A stretch of 64,000 nt of DNA from an uncultured Formosa sp. (GCF_947500765.1 NZ_CANMTH010000013.1:1-64000), one strand, 5' to 3'; counted from the stretch's first letter, positions 17,417 through 26,698 are shown. Notes: generated by a model not told the origin, from the letters alone. Translations and numbers: made by a program.

Positions 17417-17449
17417 AAGCATTAAGCCGGTTGTAATGACTTAATGCTT
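17417..17449 (-). terminator. Terminator at the end of the DUF3820 gene
   Basis: A ten-base-pair stem (AAGCATTAAG/CTTAATGCTT) overlaps the stop codon of the gene ending at 17441. On the minus strand it is followed by TTTATA, a short T-run. Confidence 0.55.
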
Positions 17450-17686
17450 CTTAGGGTTTGGGTATTTTTGTTTTATATTCCGAATTAAATCTTCTAGACC
17501 ATTCAATTTTAATTCGTAAACCATTCGTAACTGATCTCCTATTTTTCCTTTAGGAAAACCTTTATTATTGTACCATACAATATAAAACTCGGGTAAATCT
17601 ATTAAATATCGGTCTTTATATTTTCCGAAAGGCATTTTAGTATGCGCCAACTCAATTAAGAGATCTCGATTAAGTTGATCCATCAT
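17441..17686 (-). CDS. DUF3820 family protein
   Basis: An 81-residue protein matching the DUF3820 pattern across its length: MPFGKYKDRYLIDLPEFYIV (residues 18-37), WYNNKGFPKGKIGDQL and a C-terminal YELKLNGLEDLI. The family is small and cytoplasmic, its biochemistry is not established, and some members carry the label 'quorum-sensing regulated virulence factor'. The first two codons are both ATG; either could start translation. It is followed by its own hairpin terminator. Confidence 0.8.
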   Translation of the reverse strand: MMDQLNRDLLIELAHTKMPFGKYKDRYLIDLPEFYIVWYNNKGFPKGKIGDQLRMVYELKLNGLEDLIRNIKQKYPNPKKH

Positions 17687-17743
17687 ATCTAGTTTATTAG
17701 TATAAGTAGTCTATTGAAAATGTAAATTTGAATGTTTTATAAA

Positions 17744-18145
17744 TCACTTCCAATTAAAAGTTACTGCTTTTTCTATGTCTGGATGCAAACTATAATGCAC
17801 TGGACAGGTTTGAGCTGTATGTTCTAAAATTTTACGAATCTTAGCATCTGCTTCTAAAGGGAAATTAAATATCACCTCTATTTTAGAAATTCGCCTAGGA
17901 TCTGTAGCCATATGCTTACTAACCTCTGCAGTAGTCCCTTCCATATTGTAATCTAAACCATTGGCTTTAATACCCATAACAGTCATCATACAATTTGCAA
18001 ATCCAGTAGCCACAGTATCTGTAGAAGAAAAAGCTTCTCCTTTACCATTATTATCGACAGGGGCATCTGTTACAAAGGAGTTTCCGGATTGCAAATGCAC
18101 ATTTTTAGTTCGTAAACCACCAAGATAAGTTACTTTAGAAGTCAT
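17744..18145 (-). CDS. OsmC/Ohr-family peroxiredoxin-like protein
   Basis: A 133-residue OsmC-type protein. The redox cysteines lie in TGFANCMMTVMG (about residue 53) and AQTCPVHYSLHPD (about 114), the spacing expected for OsmC proteins, which reduce organic hydroperoxides. It starts four bases after the LysM-protein gene and is probably co-transcribed with it. Substrate preference (OsmC, Ohr or YhfA-like) cannot be set from sequence alone. Confidence 0.85.
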   Translation of the reverse strand: MTSKVTYLGGLRTKNVHLQSGNSFVTDAPVDNNGKGEAFSSTDTVATGFANCMMTVMGIKANGLDYNMEGTTAEVSKHMATDPRRISKIEVIFNFPLEADAKIRKILEHTAQTCPVHYSLHPDIEKAVTFNWK

Positions 18146-18149
18146 ATTT

Positions 18150-20075
18150 TTAGTCTTTTACTTCTATGATTTTTAAATCATTATATTCTAATAAATATAC
18201 GGTATCATTATAATACCCGCCAAACGGAGTCTTTTTATATTCGAATTTATTTTCGATGTATTCCGTTAATGGTGCGTCTAATGTAGATGTATATAAATTT
18301 TCAGATGTTGCTAATCTTAATACCACATCCATAGTGACATCAAATCCTCTTACTGCAATTTTAGTAGGAGTTACACCATATGCTTCTGTGTATGATTTAA
18401 CAAATCCATTTCCTAAATTATCATCAAAAGATTTAGATACAGATGCAAAATGGAAGTGTAAATTTGATAAATGATGATTAGAAACTTCACTATTTTCAAA
18501 AGCACTATTTAAATTTGTAGTAGCCAATACAATTTCAAACTTATCTGAATTTAAAGTATTTAAATTGCCTACAACATTAGATGCAAATCCCGAAGATTCT
18601 GTTTCTAGAAAAACCACATTTTTACCTGGTTTTAAATGTTTAGAAATATCTTCTACACGAATATAATATGCTTCCTTACCTTTTTTATCTTTTCGAGATC
18701 TAACCACAGGCGCACCAGAAAAGGCAGATTTTAATGCCACATTTTCCGACTCACTTTTAGAATCGAAAATCAAAATCGTATTTATTAGACTGTCACGTTC
18801 TTTAAAATAATTTAAAACTTTATCTTTTAATAAATCTTCTGATGGACGCGATTGAAACGTATTACCTGTAAGCACTACATTTTTAGTAATTGGAGACACT
18901 ACAGGCACATTATATGCGCTTAATTTCTGTGCTGCATATTCTACACTTGTTTGTGATAACGGCCCAATAACGGCATCTAAATCTTCAAAATTATGTTTAT
19001 TTATTAAGTCGTTAATTGTACTGGTTTTGTTTTCTGTATCGTAAACATCAACCTTTACAGATATACCTAATGCTTTCAAAGAATCTAAAGCCATTAAAGC
19101 TCCCGATTGAAATTCTAAAGCGAAATTTAAATAACTGTCTTTTTTAATTTGATTCATAGTGCCTTGAATAGAATCAAAACGCACATCTTTTAATTTAAAA
19201 GGCATTAAAATAGCGATATGTTTTGTACCAGAATTAAAATGTTTTTTAGATAAAACTGAAGTTTCTAAAGTGTTCTCAGAAATCATTCCAGGAACATTAC
19301 TATACCCTTTTTTGGGCACTCTAAGCACCATTCCTACCTTTAAATCGGATCCCACTAATTGTGGATTTAAAGCTTCAAGCTCTTGCTTTTCTAGACCCAA
19401 TTTTACTTTTAAACGGTAAAACCCTTCTTTAGGTTGCACTTCATAATAATCGTATTTATCCTGAACCGTTTTTTCGTTAGTATCTGGAATATTAGGGACC
19501 TTAATTGTATCACCTACTTTTAAAACTTCTGCCATTTCTGGGTTTAAAGCTTCTAAATCTTCAACAGTAATCCCAAACTTATATGCCACACGCCATTTAC
19601 CTTCTTTGGGTAATACTACATAAGGTTTAGACACATCTACAACCGTAGCAACTTCTTTTAAAACTTGTTTAGTTTCAAAGATTGGGATTCTAATTTTAAT
19701 TCCTTTTTTTAAAGGTTCAGAGTATAAAAATACATTTGCTTTTTTAATTTCATCTTCAGTAACTTTGTATTCTTTAGCAATACCATAAAGCGTTTGTTTA
19801 CGTTTTACACGGTGTTGTTTATACCCAGTAATTTCTCTTACTGTTGTTAATTCTGCTTGGACTTCCGTTTTAGGGATAATTAAAACCATATTGGTTCTTA
19901 ATCCATTTTTAGCATCAGGATTTAAGGAATATATATCGTTAACGGTAATATTATATCCTTTAGCAATATCCTCTATTTTTTCATCTTTTTTTACTTTGTG
20001 TGTCTTATAATTTTGAGCAAAGACATGGCTTGTTACCATTAAAAGTAATACAAAAACGACTAAAAACTTTTTCAT
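18150..20075 (-). CDS. LysM repeat protein with periplasmic-binding-like domain
   Basis: A 641-residue exported protein. Residues 1-20 are a signal peptide. Four LysM modules lie at about 24-68, 87-131, 152-194 and 209-254; the first two are canonical (HKVKKDEKIEDIAKGYNITV and HRVKRKQTLYGIAKEYKVTE). Residues about 284-636 resemble a type 1 periplasmic binding fold of the leucine-binding/LpoA-like class, with HIAILMPFKL and AVIGPLSQTSVEYAAQKLSA. LysM binds peptidoglycan; the C-terminal fold usually binds a small ligand or a partner enzyme. A role as a cell-wall-bound sensor or as a synthase/amidase regulator is inference. It lies downstream of guaA with a 41-bp gap. Confidence 0.82.
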   Translation of the reverse strand: MKKFLVVFVLLLMVTSHVFAQNYKTHKVKKDEKIEDIAKGYNITVNDIYSLNPDAKNGLRTNMVLIIPKTEVQAELTTVREITGYKQHRVKRKQTLYGIAKEYKVTEDEIKKANVFLYSEPLKKGIKIRIPIFETKQVLKEVATVVDVSKPYVVLPKEGKWRVAYKFGITVEDLEALNPEMAEVLKVGDTIKVPNIPDTNEKTVQDKYDYYEVQPKEGFYRLKVKLGLEKQELEALNPQLVGSDLKVGMVLRVPKKGYSNVPGMISENTLETSVLSKKHFNSGTKHIAILMPFKLKDVRFDSIQGTMNQIKKDSYLNFALEFQSGALMALDSLKALGISVKVDVYDTENKTSTINDLINKHNFEDLDAVIGPLSQTSVEYAAQKLSAYNVPVVSPITKNVVLTGNTFQSRPSEDLLKDKVLNYFKERDSLINTILIFDSKSESENVALKSAFSGAPVVRSRKDKKGKEAYYIRVEDISKHLKPGKNVVFLETESSGFASNVVGNLNTLNSDKFEIVLATTNLNSAFENSEVSNHHLSNLHFHFASVSKSFDDNLGNGFVKSYTEAYGVTPTKIAVRGFDVTMDVVLRLATSENLYTSTLDAPLTEYIENKFEYKKTPFGGYYNDTVYLLEYNDLKIIEVKD

Positions 20076-20116
20076 TCAATATGGTTTAATTCGAAAAAAA
20101 TTGATTCATTATATAT

Positions 20117-21652
20117 CTATTCCCACTCAATAGTTGCTGGTGGTTTCGAGCTAATATCGTACACTACTCTATTAACGCCTTTTACTTTATTTATTATATC
20201 GTTCGATGTTTTTTGTAAAAACTCATAGGGTAAATTTACCCAATCTGCAGTCATACCATCTGTACTTTCTACGGCTCTAAGCGCTACACATTTTTCGTAC
20301 GTACGCTCGTCTCCCATTACACCAACACTATTTACAGGTAATAACATCGCTCCGGCTTGCCATACTTTATCGTATAATCCCCATTCTTTTAATCCGTTAA
20401 TAAAGATTGCATCTACTTCTTGTAAGATACGCACTTTTTCAGCCGTAATATCACCAAGAATACGAATTCCAAGTCCTGGACCTGGGAATGGATGACGACC
20501 TAATAATTCTGGGTCTATACCTAAAGTTGCTCCAACACGTCTTACTTCATCCTTAAAGATTGCACGTAAAGGCTCTACAATTTTAAGTTTCATAAAGTCT
20601 GGCAATCCACCTACGTTATGATGACTTTTTATCGTTGCCGACGGTCCTCCTGTTGCAGAAACACTCTCGATAACATCTGGATAAATGGTTCCTTGCGCCA
20701 ACCATTTTACATCGGTTAATTTATGAGCTTCATCATCGAAAACTTCAATAAATGAATTCCCAATGGCTTTACGTTTTTTCTCTGGATCTTCTAGACCAAC
20801 TAATGCCTTAAGAAAACGCTCCGATGCATCGACACCTTTTACGTTAAGCCCCATACCTTCGTATTGTTTTAAAACACTTTCAAATTCGTTTTTACGAAGT
20901 AACCCATTATTCACGAAAATACAGTACAGGTTTTCACCTATTGCTTTATGCAAAAGTACAGCAGCAACAGTAGAGTCTACTCCTCCTGACAACCCTAAAA
21001 CAACTTTGTCGTTTCCTACTTTAGCTTGAATGGCTTCAACTGTTTCTTCTACAAAAGAATCTGGTGTCCAATCTTGTTTAAGACCTGCTATTTTTACTAA
21101 AAAGTTTTCTAATATTTGTTTCCCATCTGTAGAATGATACACTTCTGGGTGAAACTGAATGGCATAAGTTTCTTCACCTTCAATTTTATAGGCTGCATTT
21201 GCAACGTCTGTAGTGCTTGCAATTAAAACGCCATTTGTAGGTAGGGATTTAATGGTATCACTATGACTCATCCAAACTTGACTACCTTCAGAAATATTTT
21301 CAAAAAACACTTCGTTGTCTTTTATGTAAGACAAATTGGCGCGACCATATTCGCGTGTACTAGAAGGTGCTACTTCTCCGCCAGAGAAGTGTGCTAAATA
21401 TTGCGCTCCATAACATACGGCCAATAATGGTTTTTTAGTACGTATATCTTTTAATTCTGGATGTAAAGCGTCCTCTCCTCTTACGGAATTTGGACTCCCA
21501 GAAAGAATAACAGCTTTATAGCTTTCTATGTCTGTTGGAATTTTATTGAATGGATGTATTTCGGAGTAAATGTTGAGTTCTCGAACTCTACGGGCAATAA
21601 GCTGTGTGTATTGCGATCCGAAGTCTAAAATTAATACCTTGTCGTGTTGCAT
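20117..21652 (-). CDS. guaA: GMP synthase (glutamine-hydrolysing)
   Basis: A 511-residue enzyme converting XMP to GMP. The class I amidotransferase domain has its Cys in LLAVCYGAQYLA (about residue 80) and its His/Glu in IQFHPEVYHS. The ATP pyrophosphatase domain carries the PP-loop GLSGGVDSTVAA (about 222-233). The C-terminal dimerisation domain ends in the conserved RVVYDISSKPPATIEWE. The frame extends two codons upstream to a TTG at 21658, but the ATG at 21652 is preferred because family proteins begin M-x-H/K-D-K-VLILDFGSQ. Confidence 0.97.
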   Translation of the reverse strand: MQHDKVLILDFGSQYTQLIARRVRELNIYSEIHPFNKIPTDIESYKAVILSGSPNSVRGEDALHPELKDIRTKKPLLAVCYGAQYLAHFSGGEVAPSSTREYGRANLSYIKDNEVFFENISEGSQVWMSHSDTIKSLPTNGVLIASTTDVANAAYKIEGEETYAIQFHPEVYHSTDGKQILENFLVKIAGLKQDWTPDSFVEETVEAIQAKVGNDKVVLGLSGGVDSTVAAVLLHKAIGENLYCIFVNNGLLRKNEFESVLKQYEGMGLNVKGVDASERFLKALVGLEDPEKKRKAIGNSFIEVFDDEAHKLTDVKWLAQGTIYPDVIESVSATGGPSATIKSHHNVGGLPDFMKLKIVEPLRAIFKDEVRRVGATLGIDPELLGRHPFPGPGLGIRILGDITAEKVRILQEVDAIFINGLKEWGLYDKVWQAGAMLLPVNSVGVMGDERTYEKCVALRAVESTDGMTADWVNLPYEFLQKTSNDIINKVKGVNRVVYDISSKPPATIEWE

Positions 21653-21699
21653 GCGCAAAATTAATATTTATATTTTATTTGAAAAGTTTGAGGCAAACT

Positions 21700-23073
21700 T
21701 TATTCCATTGTTTTTAAAATTTCTACTATATCTTGTTCGGTCGTATCTGGATTTATAAAACAAAAACGAGAAATCGTTTCGAAAGTATCTCCTGATTTCC
21801 ATTTAGAAGGTGTAACGAGCGCGAATCCTTTTTCGTGGTTTTCGTAAGTCCAATGTGTATAATCTTCAGGCTTCCATCCTATTCTTCTATATAACACACA
21901 AGATAAACTTGGCTCTCGAACTAATTCTACATTTGGATGCTCGGTAATTAATCGGCCAGCAATTTGAGCCAATTCTATACCGCGTTCCACAGCTTCTTTA
22001 TAACGATCTGTACCATGTGTCGCTAAAGAAAACCATAAAGGTAACCCTCGAACACGACGTGTTAATTGTATTTGGTAATCTGTTGGATTAAATCCGTGAG
22101 CACCTTCATCTTTAAAAATATCTAAATAAGAACCATCTTGCGAATGTGCATTCTTTGCTAATTCTGGTTCTCGGTATAAAACAGCACCGCAATCGTATGG
22201 AGAGAACATCCATTTATGGGGGTCTATAGTAATACTATCTGCATTTTCTATACCTTTAAATAAATGTCTAACAGAATCGGCAACTAAAGCACCTCCTCCA
22301 TAAGCTGCATCTACATGCAACCATAAATTTTCTTTATTACATATGGCAGAAATTCCTTCCAAATCATCTATAATCCCAGCATTTGTTGTTCCTCCTGTTG
22401 CAACGACAGCAAATAAACGTTCGCGTTGTTCTGAAGATAAATTATCAATGGTTTCTTGTAAAGCTGCACCTTCTAAACGGTCTTCAGAATCTACTAAAAA
22501 CACATCTATATCTGCTACTTTAGCCATGGCTTTAATAGAAGAATGTGCCCCAATAGATGTTATAATTAGTCCTTTTTCCCTTTTATGCGCATCTTTAAGA
22601 CTTCTCCAATATTCTCTTGCGGTAACAATTGCTGAGAGGTTTGCTGCTGTACCACCACTGGTAAACACTCCAAAAGCACCTTCAGGTAACCCCGTTAGAG
22701 ATACAATCCATTTCATCGCTTCATTTTCACAGAAAATTCCACCAGCTCCTTCCATCCAATACGCACCATGAATACTAGATGCAGAGGTTACTAAATCGAA
22801 CATAATTGCTGCACGAGTTGGTGCTGCGGGAACAAAAGCAAGATTTCTAGGATGGTCTATAGGTACATTAACTTTAGCTAAATGTTTTTTCCATAAATTA
22901 AAAGCAACTTCTCCTCCAATACCTTTTTCAGTAATTGTTTCTCCGACTAAAGCCTTTAATTCTTCGGCCTTTTTAGGTTTACCAATATTTCTTTCGGTGG
23001 TAGAAATCCTTTCAATGGCATATTTCATTACATCCAAGGTCATTTCAACCAAATCAAAATCTACTTTATGCAT
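21700..23073 (-). CDS. PLP-dependent group II decarboxylase
   Basis: A 457-residue enzyme of the glutamate/aromatic amino acid decarboxylase family (DOPA decarboxylase/GadA-like fold I). The PLP lysine lies in TIDPHKWMFSPYDCG, and upstream GVFTSGGTAANLSAI and HVDAAYGGGAL form the cofactor site. Residue preference in the substrate pocket does not allow a firm call between aspartate, aromatic amino acid and diaminobutyrate substrates. The frame also opens at a GTG two codons earlier (23079); the ATG at 23073 is preferred. It is seven bases downstream of bshC, so the two are probably co-transcribed. Confidence 0.87.
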   Translation of the reverse strand: MHKVDFDLVEMTLDVMKYAIERISTTERNIGKPKKAEELKALVGETITEKGIGGEVAFNLWKKHLAKVNVPIDHPRNLAFVPAAPTRAAIMFDLVTSASSIHGAYWMEGAGGIFCENEAMKWIVSLTGLPEGAFGVFTSGGTAANLSAIVTAREYWRSLKDAHKREKGLIITSIGAHSSIKAMAKVADIDVFLVDSEDRLEGAALQETIDNLSSEQRERLFAVVATGGTTNAGIIDDLEGISAICNKENLWLHVDAAYGGGALVADSVRHLFKGIENADSITIDPHKWMFSPYDCGAVLYREPELAKNAHSQDGSYLDIFKDEGAHGFNPTDYQIQLTRRVRGLPLWFSLATHGTDRYKEAVERGIELAQIAGRLITEHPNVELVREPSLSCVLYRRIGWKPEDYTHWTYENHEKGFALVTPSKWKSGDTFETISRFCFINPDTTEQDIVEILKTME

Positions 23074-23080
23074 GTACACT

Positions 23081-24691
23081 TTATAAGTTTAATATTAAAA
23101 ATTCTTGTTTTAATGGTTGCAAATTTAACACTAACTGTGGGATTAATTGGTCTCCAAACTCTAGATATAATTCAGAGAAGTTAACACCGCGTTCTTGCAA
23201 GCTTTGATTCGGAAATAATTGATTTTGTAAATCGGTCATTCTAGAAACTTGATCGGATAATTTCTTTTTCTGTGCCTTTAGCAAACGCTTTTCTAAATGT
23301 TCTAATCCTTTGATTTGCTTACGTTCTTGTGCTTTTACTGCGCCTATAAAAGACGCATCTGTTTGTGCTGCCAAAGTATACATGGCTTCAAATTGCTGTT
23401 TAAGCAATGCTTTTTGTGATGTAAAATCGATATCTATATTAGATATACTTCTCACCCTTTTGTTAATAAAAGTATCTCGTTTGTAAAACAAATCGCGGTT
23501 AGAGATGTTTAATTTATCTAGCTTCTTAGCTTGTTGATTTGTTTTTATTAACACAGAATTTCTTAACAATAACATTGGAAATGGCACTTGTACTGCTTCG
23601 AAATAATCTTTTAACTGAAGCCAATATGCCAGTTCTCCACCACCGCCAATATAACATAAATTAGGTAGTATAACCTCTTGATATAACGGACGCATAATGA
23701 CATTTGGAGAAAAACGTTCTGGAAATTCGTGTATTTCTTTCAGAATTTCATCTTTTGTAAATACTATTTTTGTATTAATTACTTTATAAATATCGTCTTC
23801 AAAAACAATACGTTCTCGGCTATTTTTAGACAAATAAAATAAATTAATTTCTCTCGGATTTACCTGAATATTATAATCTGTATCAGGAATTCCTGAAAGT
23901 AAACTATTTGTTTTAGACACTTCTTGCGAGGAAGTTTGCGATAAAATATCCTGCTCAATATAAGGTATAAAAGCACGTTTTAAATCGGTTTGATTTGCAT
24001 CTATAATGACCAAACCTAAATCTGAAAATAATGCATTAGCTAAATATCTTGTAGCATCTGCAAGGTTATCGTGTTTTAAATAAGCTTCAGAAAACAATGC
24101 TCTTAACTCATCTGCCGCTTTACCAATTCCTAAGTCTTTTGTATATAATTCGAAAACACTATCTAAACCTTCAGTAGAAAACTCACCTACAGCACCACCA
24201 TCTTCTCTATTCCATTGAATTTTTTTGCCTTTAAAATTGAAGTAATTAATTTCATCGAAGTCATGATCTTCTGTAGCCATCCAATAAATAGGCACAAAAT
24301 GTTGATTGGGATAAGCAATCTTTAATTCTTTCGTTAAATTTATAGTCGATACAATTTTATATAAAAAATATAACGGTCCAGTAAACAGGTTTAATTGATG
24401 TCCTGTTGTTATTGTAAAGGTATTCGATTCTTTTAAGAGTGAGATGTTTAAAAGTGTAGCTTCCGATGTTTTAACCGTGGCATACTGCTGTTCTAAAACA
24501 GAAGCTAAAACATGCCTATGTGTTTTTGATAATCCTTTAAATGTTGACTTTTCTTCTATTTGAGCCTTGAAATTTTCAAGCTTAGGAAAACGATTATAAA
24601 ACGGTTTTAATTCAGGTTTTTCGTCTAAATAATCACAAATTAATGATGAAAAATAATGAGTGTCTCTAAAAGGAATACAGTCTGTAGGCAT
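23081..24691 (-). CDS. bshC: Putative cysteine ligase BshC (bacillithiol biosynthesis)
   Basis: A 536-residue BshC, the last enzyme of bacillithiol synthesis, adding cysteine to glucosaminyl-malate. Family sequences seen are TITTGHQLNLFTGPLYFLYK (residues about 94-113), PIYWMATEDHDFDEINYFNF (about 133-152) and PNLCYIGGGGELAYWLQLKDYF (nucleotide-binding-like region). The C-terminal coiled coil (about 445-500) is Lys/Gln rich. Its presence implies bacillithiol as the low-molecular-weight thiol, which fits the many thiol peroxidases in the window. bshA and bshB are not in the window. Confidence 0.92.
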   Translation of the reverse strand: MPTDCIPFRDTHYFSSLICDYLDEKPELKPFYNRFPKLENFKAQIEEKSTFKGLSKTHRHVLASVLEQQYATVKTSEATLLNISLLKESNTFTITTGHQLNLFTGPLYFLYKIVSTINLTKELKIAYPNQHFVPIYWMATEDHDFDEINYFNFKGKKIQWNREDGGAVGEFSTEGLDSVFELYTKDLGIGKAADELRALFSEAYLKHDNLADATRYLANALFSDLGLVIIDANQTDLKRAFIPYIEQDILSQTSSQEVSKTNSLLSGIPDTDYNIQVNPREINLFYLSKNSRERIVFEDDIYKVINTKIVFTKDEILKEIHEFPERFSPNVIMRPLYQEVILPNLCYIGGGGELAYWLQLKDYFEAVQVPFPMLLLRNSVLIKTNQQAKKLDKLNISNRDLFYKRDTFINKRVRSISNIDIDFTSQKALLKQQFEAMYTLAAQTDASFIGAVKAQERKQIKGLEHLEKRLLKAQKKKLSDQVSRMTDLQNQLFPNQSLQERGVNFSELYLEFGDQLIPQLVLNLQPLKQEFLILNL

Positions 24692-24699
24692 AAAATATT

Positions 24700-24707
24700 C
24701 AAATTTA
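24700..24707 (-). promoter_or_regulatory. Candidate -7 box upstream of bshC
   Basis: The minus-strand sequence is TAAATTTG, only 8 nt before the bshC ATG. A second element, TAGATTTG, lies at 24735-24742 on the same strand. The first would give an almost leaderless mRNA; which is used cannot be told. Confidence 0.35.
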
Positions 24708-24790
24708 TTGTAAATATACAGTTATTAGAATTTTCAAATCTAAAAAATTAGTTAAGATTGTTGTTTATACAACAATATGGCTTTAAACGC

Positions 24791-24826
24791 AAAGAGGTGC
24801 TTTAACTTACATTAAAACACCTCTTT
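24791..24826 (-). terminator. Hairpin downstream of rimO
   Basis: A nine-base-pair stem (AAAGAGGTG/CACCTCTTT) with an 18-base AT-rich loop, about 20 nt after the rimO stop. On the minus strand the following T-run is short. The long T-run is on the plus strand, where no gene needs it, so it is assigned to rimO with modest confidence. Confidence 0.5.
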
Positions 24827-24845
24827 TTATTTTTTTATTTTTTCG

Positions 24846-26150
24846 CTATTTCGCAACTTTAGCATACAAGTCGAAATCTGCAGCTTCAGTAATAATAACT
24901 TGAGCAAATTCACCTGTTTTTAAATAGGTTTCTGTTGCATCAATTAAAACTTCATTATCTACATCTGGAGAATCGAATTCTGTACGACCTACAAAATAAT
25001 TACCTTCTTTTCTATCGATAACGACTTTAAATTCTTGTCCGATTTTAGCTTGATTCAATTCCCATGAAATTTGTGATTGAATTTCCATAATTTCGTTGGC
25101 ACGCTCTTGCTTCAACTCTTCTGGCACATCGTCTTCTAAATTATAAGCGTGTGTATTTTCTTCATGAGAATATGTAAAACAACCTAAACGTTCGAAACGC
25201 ATATCTTGAACCCATTGTTTAAGCGTTTGATAATCTTCTTCGGTTTCTCCTGGATATCCCACAATAAGTGTTGTACGAATCGTCATTTCTGGAACTGCTT
25301 TTCTAAATTCCTGTAATAACTTAGTCGTTTTTTCTTGAGTCGTTCCGCGACGCATACTTTTAAGAATACGATCTGATATATGCTGTAAAGGAATATCTAT
25401 ATAATTACAAATTTTAGGCTCACGATTCATAATATCTAACACATCCATTGGGAATCCTGTTGGAAATGCATAATGTAAACGAATCCACTCCACACCTTCA
25501 ACTTTTACTAAAGCTTCAAGTAATTCTGCAAGGTTACGTTTTTTATAAATATCTAATCCGTAGTATGTTAAATCTTGTGCGATAAGAATTAATTCTTTCA
25601 CCCCTTTAGCAGCTAATTTTTCAGCTTCGATAACAATTTCTTCTATAGGAGTAGACTTGTGTTTACCACGCATAATTGGAATTGCACAAAAACTACACGG
25701 ACGATCGCAACCTTCGGCAATTTTTAAATACGCATAATTTTTTGGTGTTGTTGTTAAACGTTCTCCAATTAATTCGTGTTTATAATCTGCTCCTAAAGCT
25801 TTTAATAAAGCTGGTAATTCTGTGGTTCCAAAATACTCATCAACATTAGGAATTTCCTTTTGTAAATCTGGCTTATAACGCTCAGACAGACATCCAGTTA
25901 CAAATACTTTATCGACATCTCCATCTTCTTTTTTCTGCATGAATTCTAAAATAGTATTCACACTTTCTTCCTTAGCATTATTAATAAATCCGCAGGTATT
26001 AATCACTACAATATTACCTTCTTCTTCATGCACAACATCTTTCCCACTTGCTTTAAGCTGTCCCATTAACACTTCGCTATCGTAAACATTTTTACTACAA
26101 CCAAGCGTTACTACATTGATTTTATTCTTTTTAAGTGATTTCGTTCTCAT
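24846..26150 (-). CDS. rimO: Ribosomal protein S12 methylthiotransferase
   Basis: A 434-residue radical-SAM methylthiotransferase that modifies Asp of ribosomal protein S12. The N-terminal UPF0004 domain has VVTLGCSKNVYDSE and NTCGFINNAKEES; two more cluster ligands follow, including TGCLSERY. The radical-SAM motif is CDRPCSFCAIP (three Cys at about 149-156). A C-terminal TRAM domain ends the protein (about 367-434). All six cluster cysteines are intact. A TATCTTTG box lies 17 nt upstream. Confidence 0.96.
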   Translation of the reverse strand: MRTKSLKKNKINVVTLGCSKNVYDSEVLMGQLKASGKDVVHEEEGNIVVINTCGFINNAKEESVNTILEFMQKKEDGDVDKVFVTGCLSERYKPDLQKEIPNVDEYFGTTELPALLKALGADYKHELIGERLTTTPKNYAYLKIAEGCDRPCSFCAIPIMRGKHKSTPIEEIVIEAEKLAAKGVKELILIAQDLTYYGLDIYKKRNLAELLEALVKVEGVEWIRLHYAFPTGFPMDVLDIMNREPKICNYIDIPLQHISDRILKSMRRGTTQEKTTKLLQEFRKAVPEMTIRTTLIVGYPGETEEDYQTLKQWVQDMRFERLGCFTYSHEENTHAYNLEDDVPEELKQERANEIMEIQSQISWELNQAKIGQEFKVVIDRKEGNYFVGRTEFDSPDVDNEVLIDATETYLKTGEFAQVIITEAADFDLYAKVAK

Positions 26151-26167
26151 ATCAAAATTTCAGAGTG

Positions 26168-26175
26168 CAAAGATA
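26168..26175 (-). promoter_or_regulatory. Candidate -7 box of rimO
   Basis: The minus-strand sequence is TATCTTTG (TAnnTTTG), 17 nt before the rimO ATG. No clear -33 TTG was found. Confidence 0.45.
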
Positions 26176-26470
26176 CGTAATGATTTAGGATTAATGATTT
26201 AAGATTGACAATTTTTGAATAGCGAGCTATACTAACACATATAACTTATATTTAAATGTATTTTATTTATGTAAAAAAAATATAATTCTATAGCAATAAA
26301 AAAAGTTTCTAGCTCTATTAACTAGCATTATATCTTGTTAAAACACTTATTAAAATCTAAAAAGACTTACACAAATTCACTAAAAACACCATTACACTAA
26401 GATAAATACAAAATCTAATTACATCTCAAATAATCGATTCTTCTTATAAAAATAAACAAACTGATATTTT

Positions 26471-26690
26471 TTAAGGCCTTAATTTATAAAGTTCATAAAA
26501 GCCTTCAACTGTAGTATAAGTGTAATCACAACATACAATCAATTTACCCGTATTATAATTAATTTGAATAACAAATGCAGTCAGTGTACCTCCTAATCTA
26601 ATAAAATTTAACAATATCAAAACCCCTCTAATACGCTAGGACAAGTCTCTGTCTGTATTTTATCTAACCCTAATACATTAATAATCTAAA
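26471..26690 (-). pseudogene. Possible gene remnant in two frames
   Basis: On the minus strand, 26617-26683 reads as IINVLGLDKIQTETCPSVLE and then GF before a TGA. In another frame, 26471-26635 reads as a 54-residue open stretch containing LGGTLTAFVIQINYNTGKLI, then VCCDYTYTTVEG and FYELYKLRP before a TAA. Neither frame has an ATG, and the two overlap as if joined by a frameshift. The composition is protein-like rather than random AT-rich translation. I read it as the decayed 3' end of a small gene, but a short functional gene using a TTG start (26620) cannot be excluded. Confidence 0.35.
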
Positions 26691-26698
26691 AAAACATT

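Larger units (their letters stand above)
17096..17440. other. Intergenic region between pyrG and the DUF3820 gene
   Basis: A 345-bp gap. It holds the pyrG promoter candidate near 17120, an AT-rich middle, and on the minus strand two further hairpins downstream of the DUF3820 terminator: GTCTCAT/ATGGGAC (about 17345-17370) and ACTAAAG/CTTTAGT (17302-17327), the latter followed by a long T-rich run. No coding frame was recognised. Confidence 0.5.
26151..26698. other. Intergenic region between rimO and the LamG protein gene
   Basis: A 548-bp AT-rich gap. It contains the rimO promoter element at its left end, an AT-rich centre with no recognised signal, and at 26471-26690 coding-like sequence on the minus strand (entered separately). 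The plus-strand gene at 26699 must draw its promoter from the right part, where no good TAnnTTTG match was found. Confidence 0.5.

Noticed and set aside
24791..24840. Plus-strand terminator with a long T-run
   Set aside because: No plus-strand gene ends near it; it is more simply read as the hairpin downstream of rimO.
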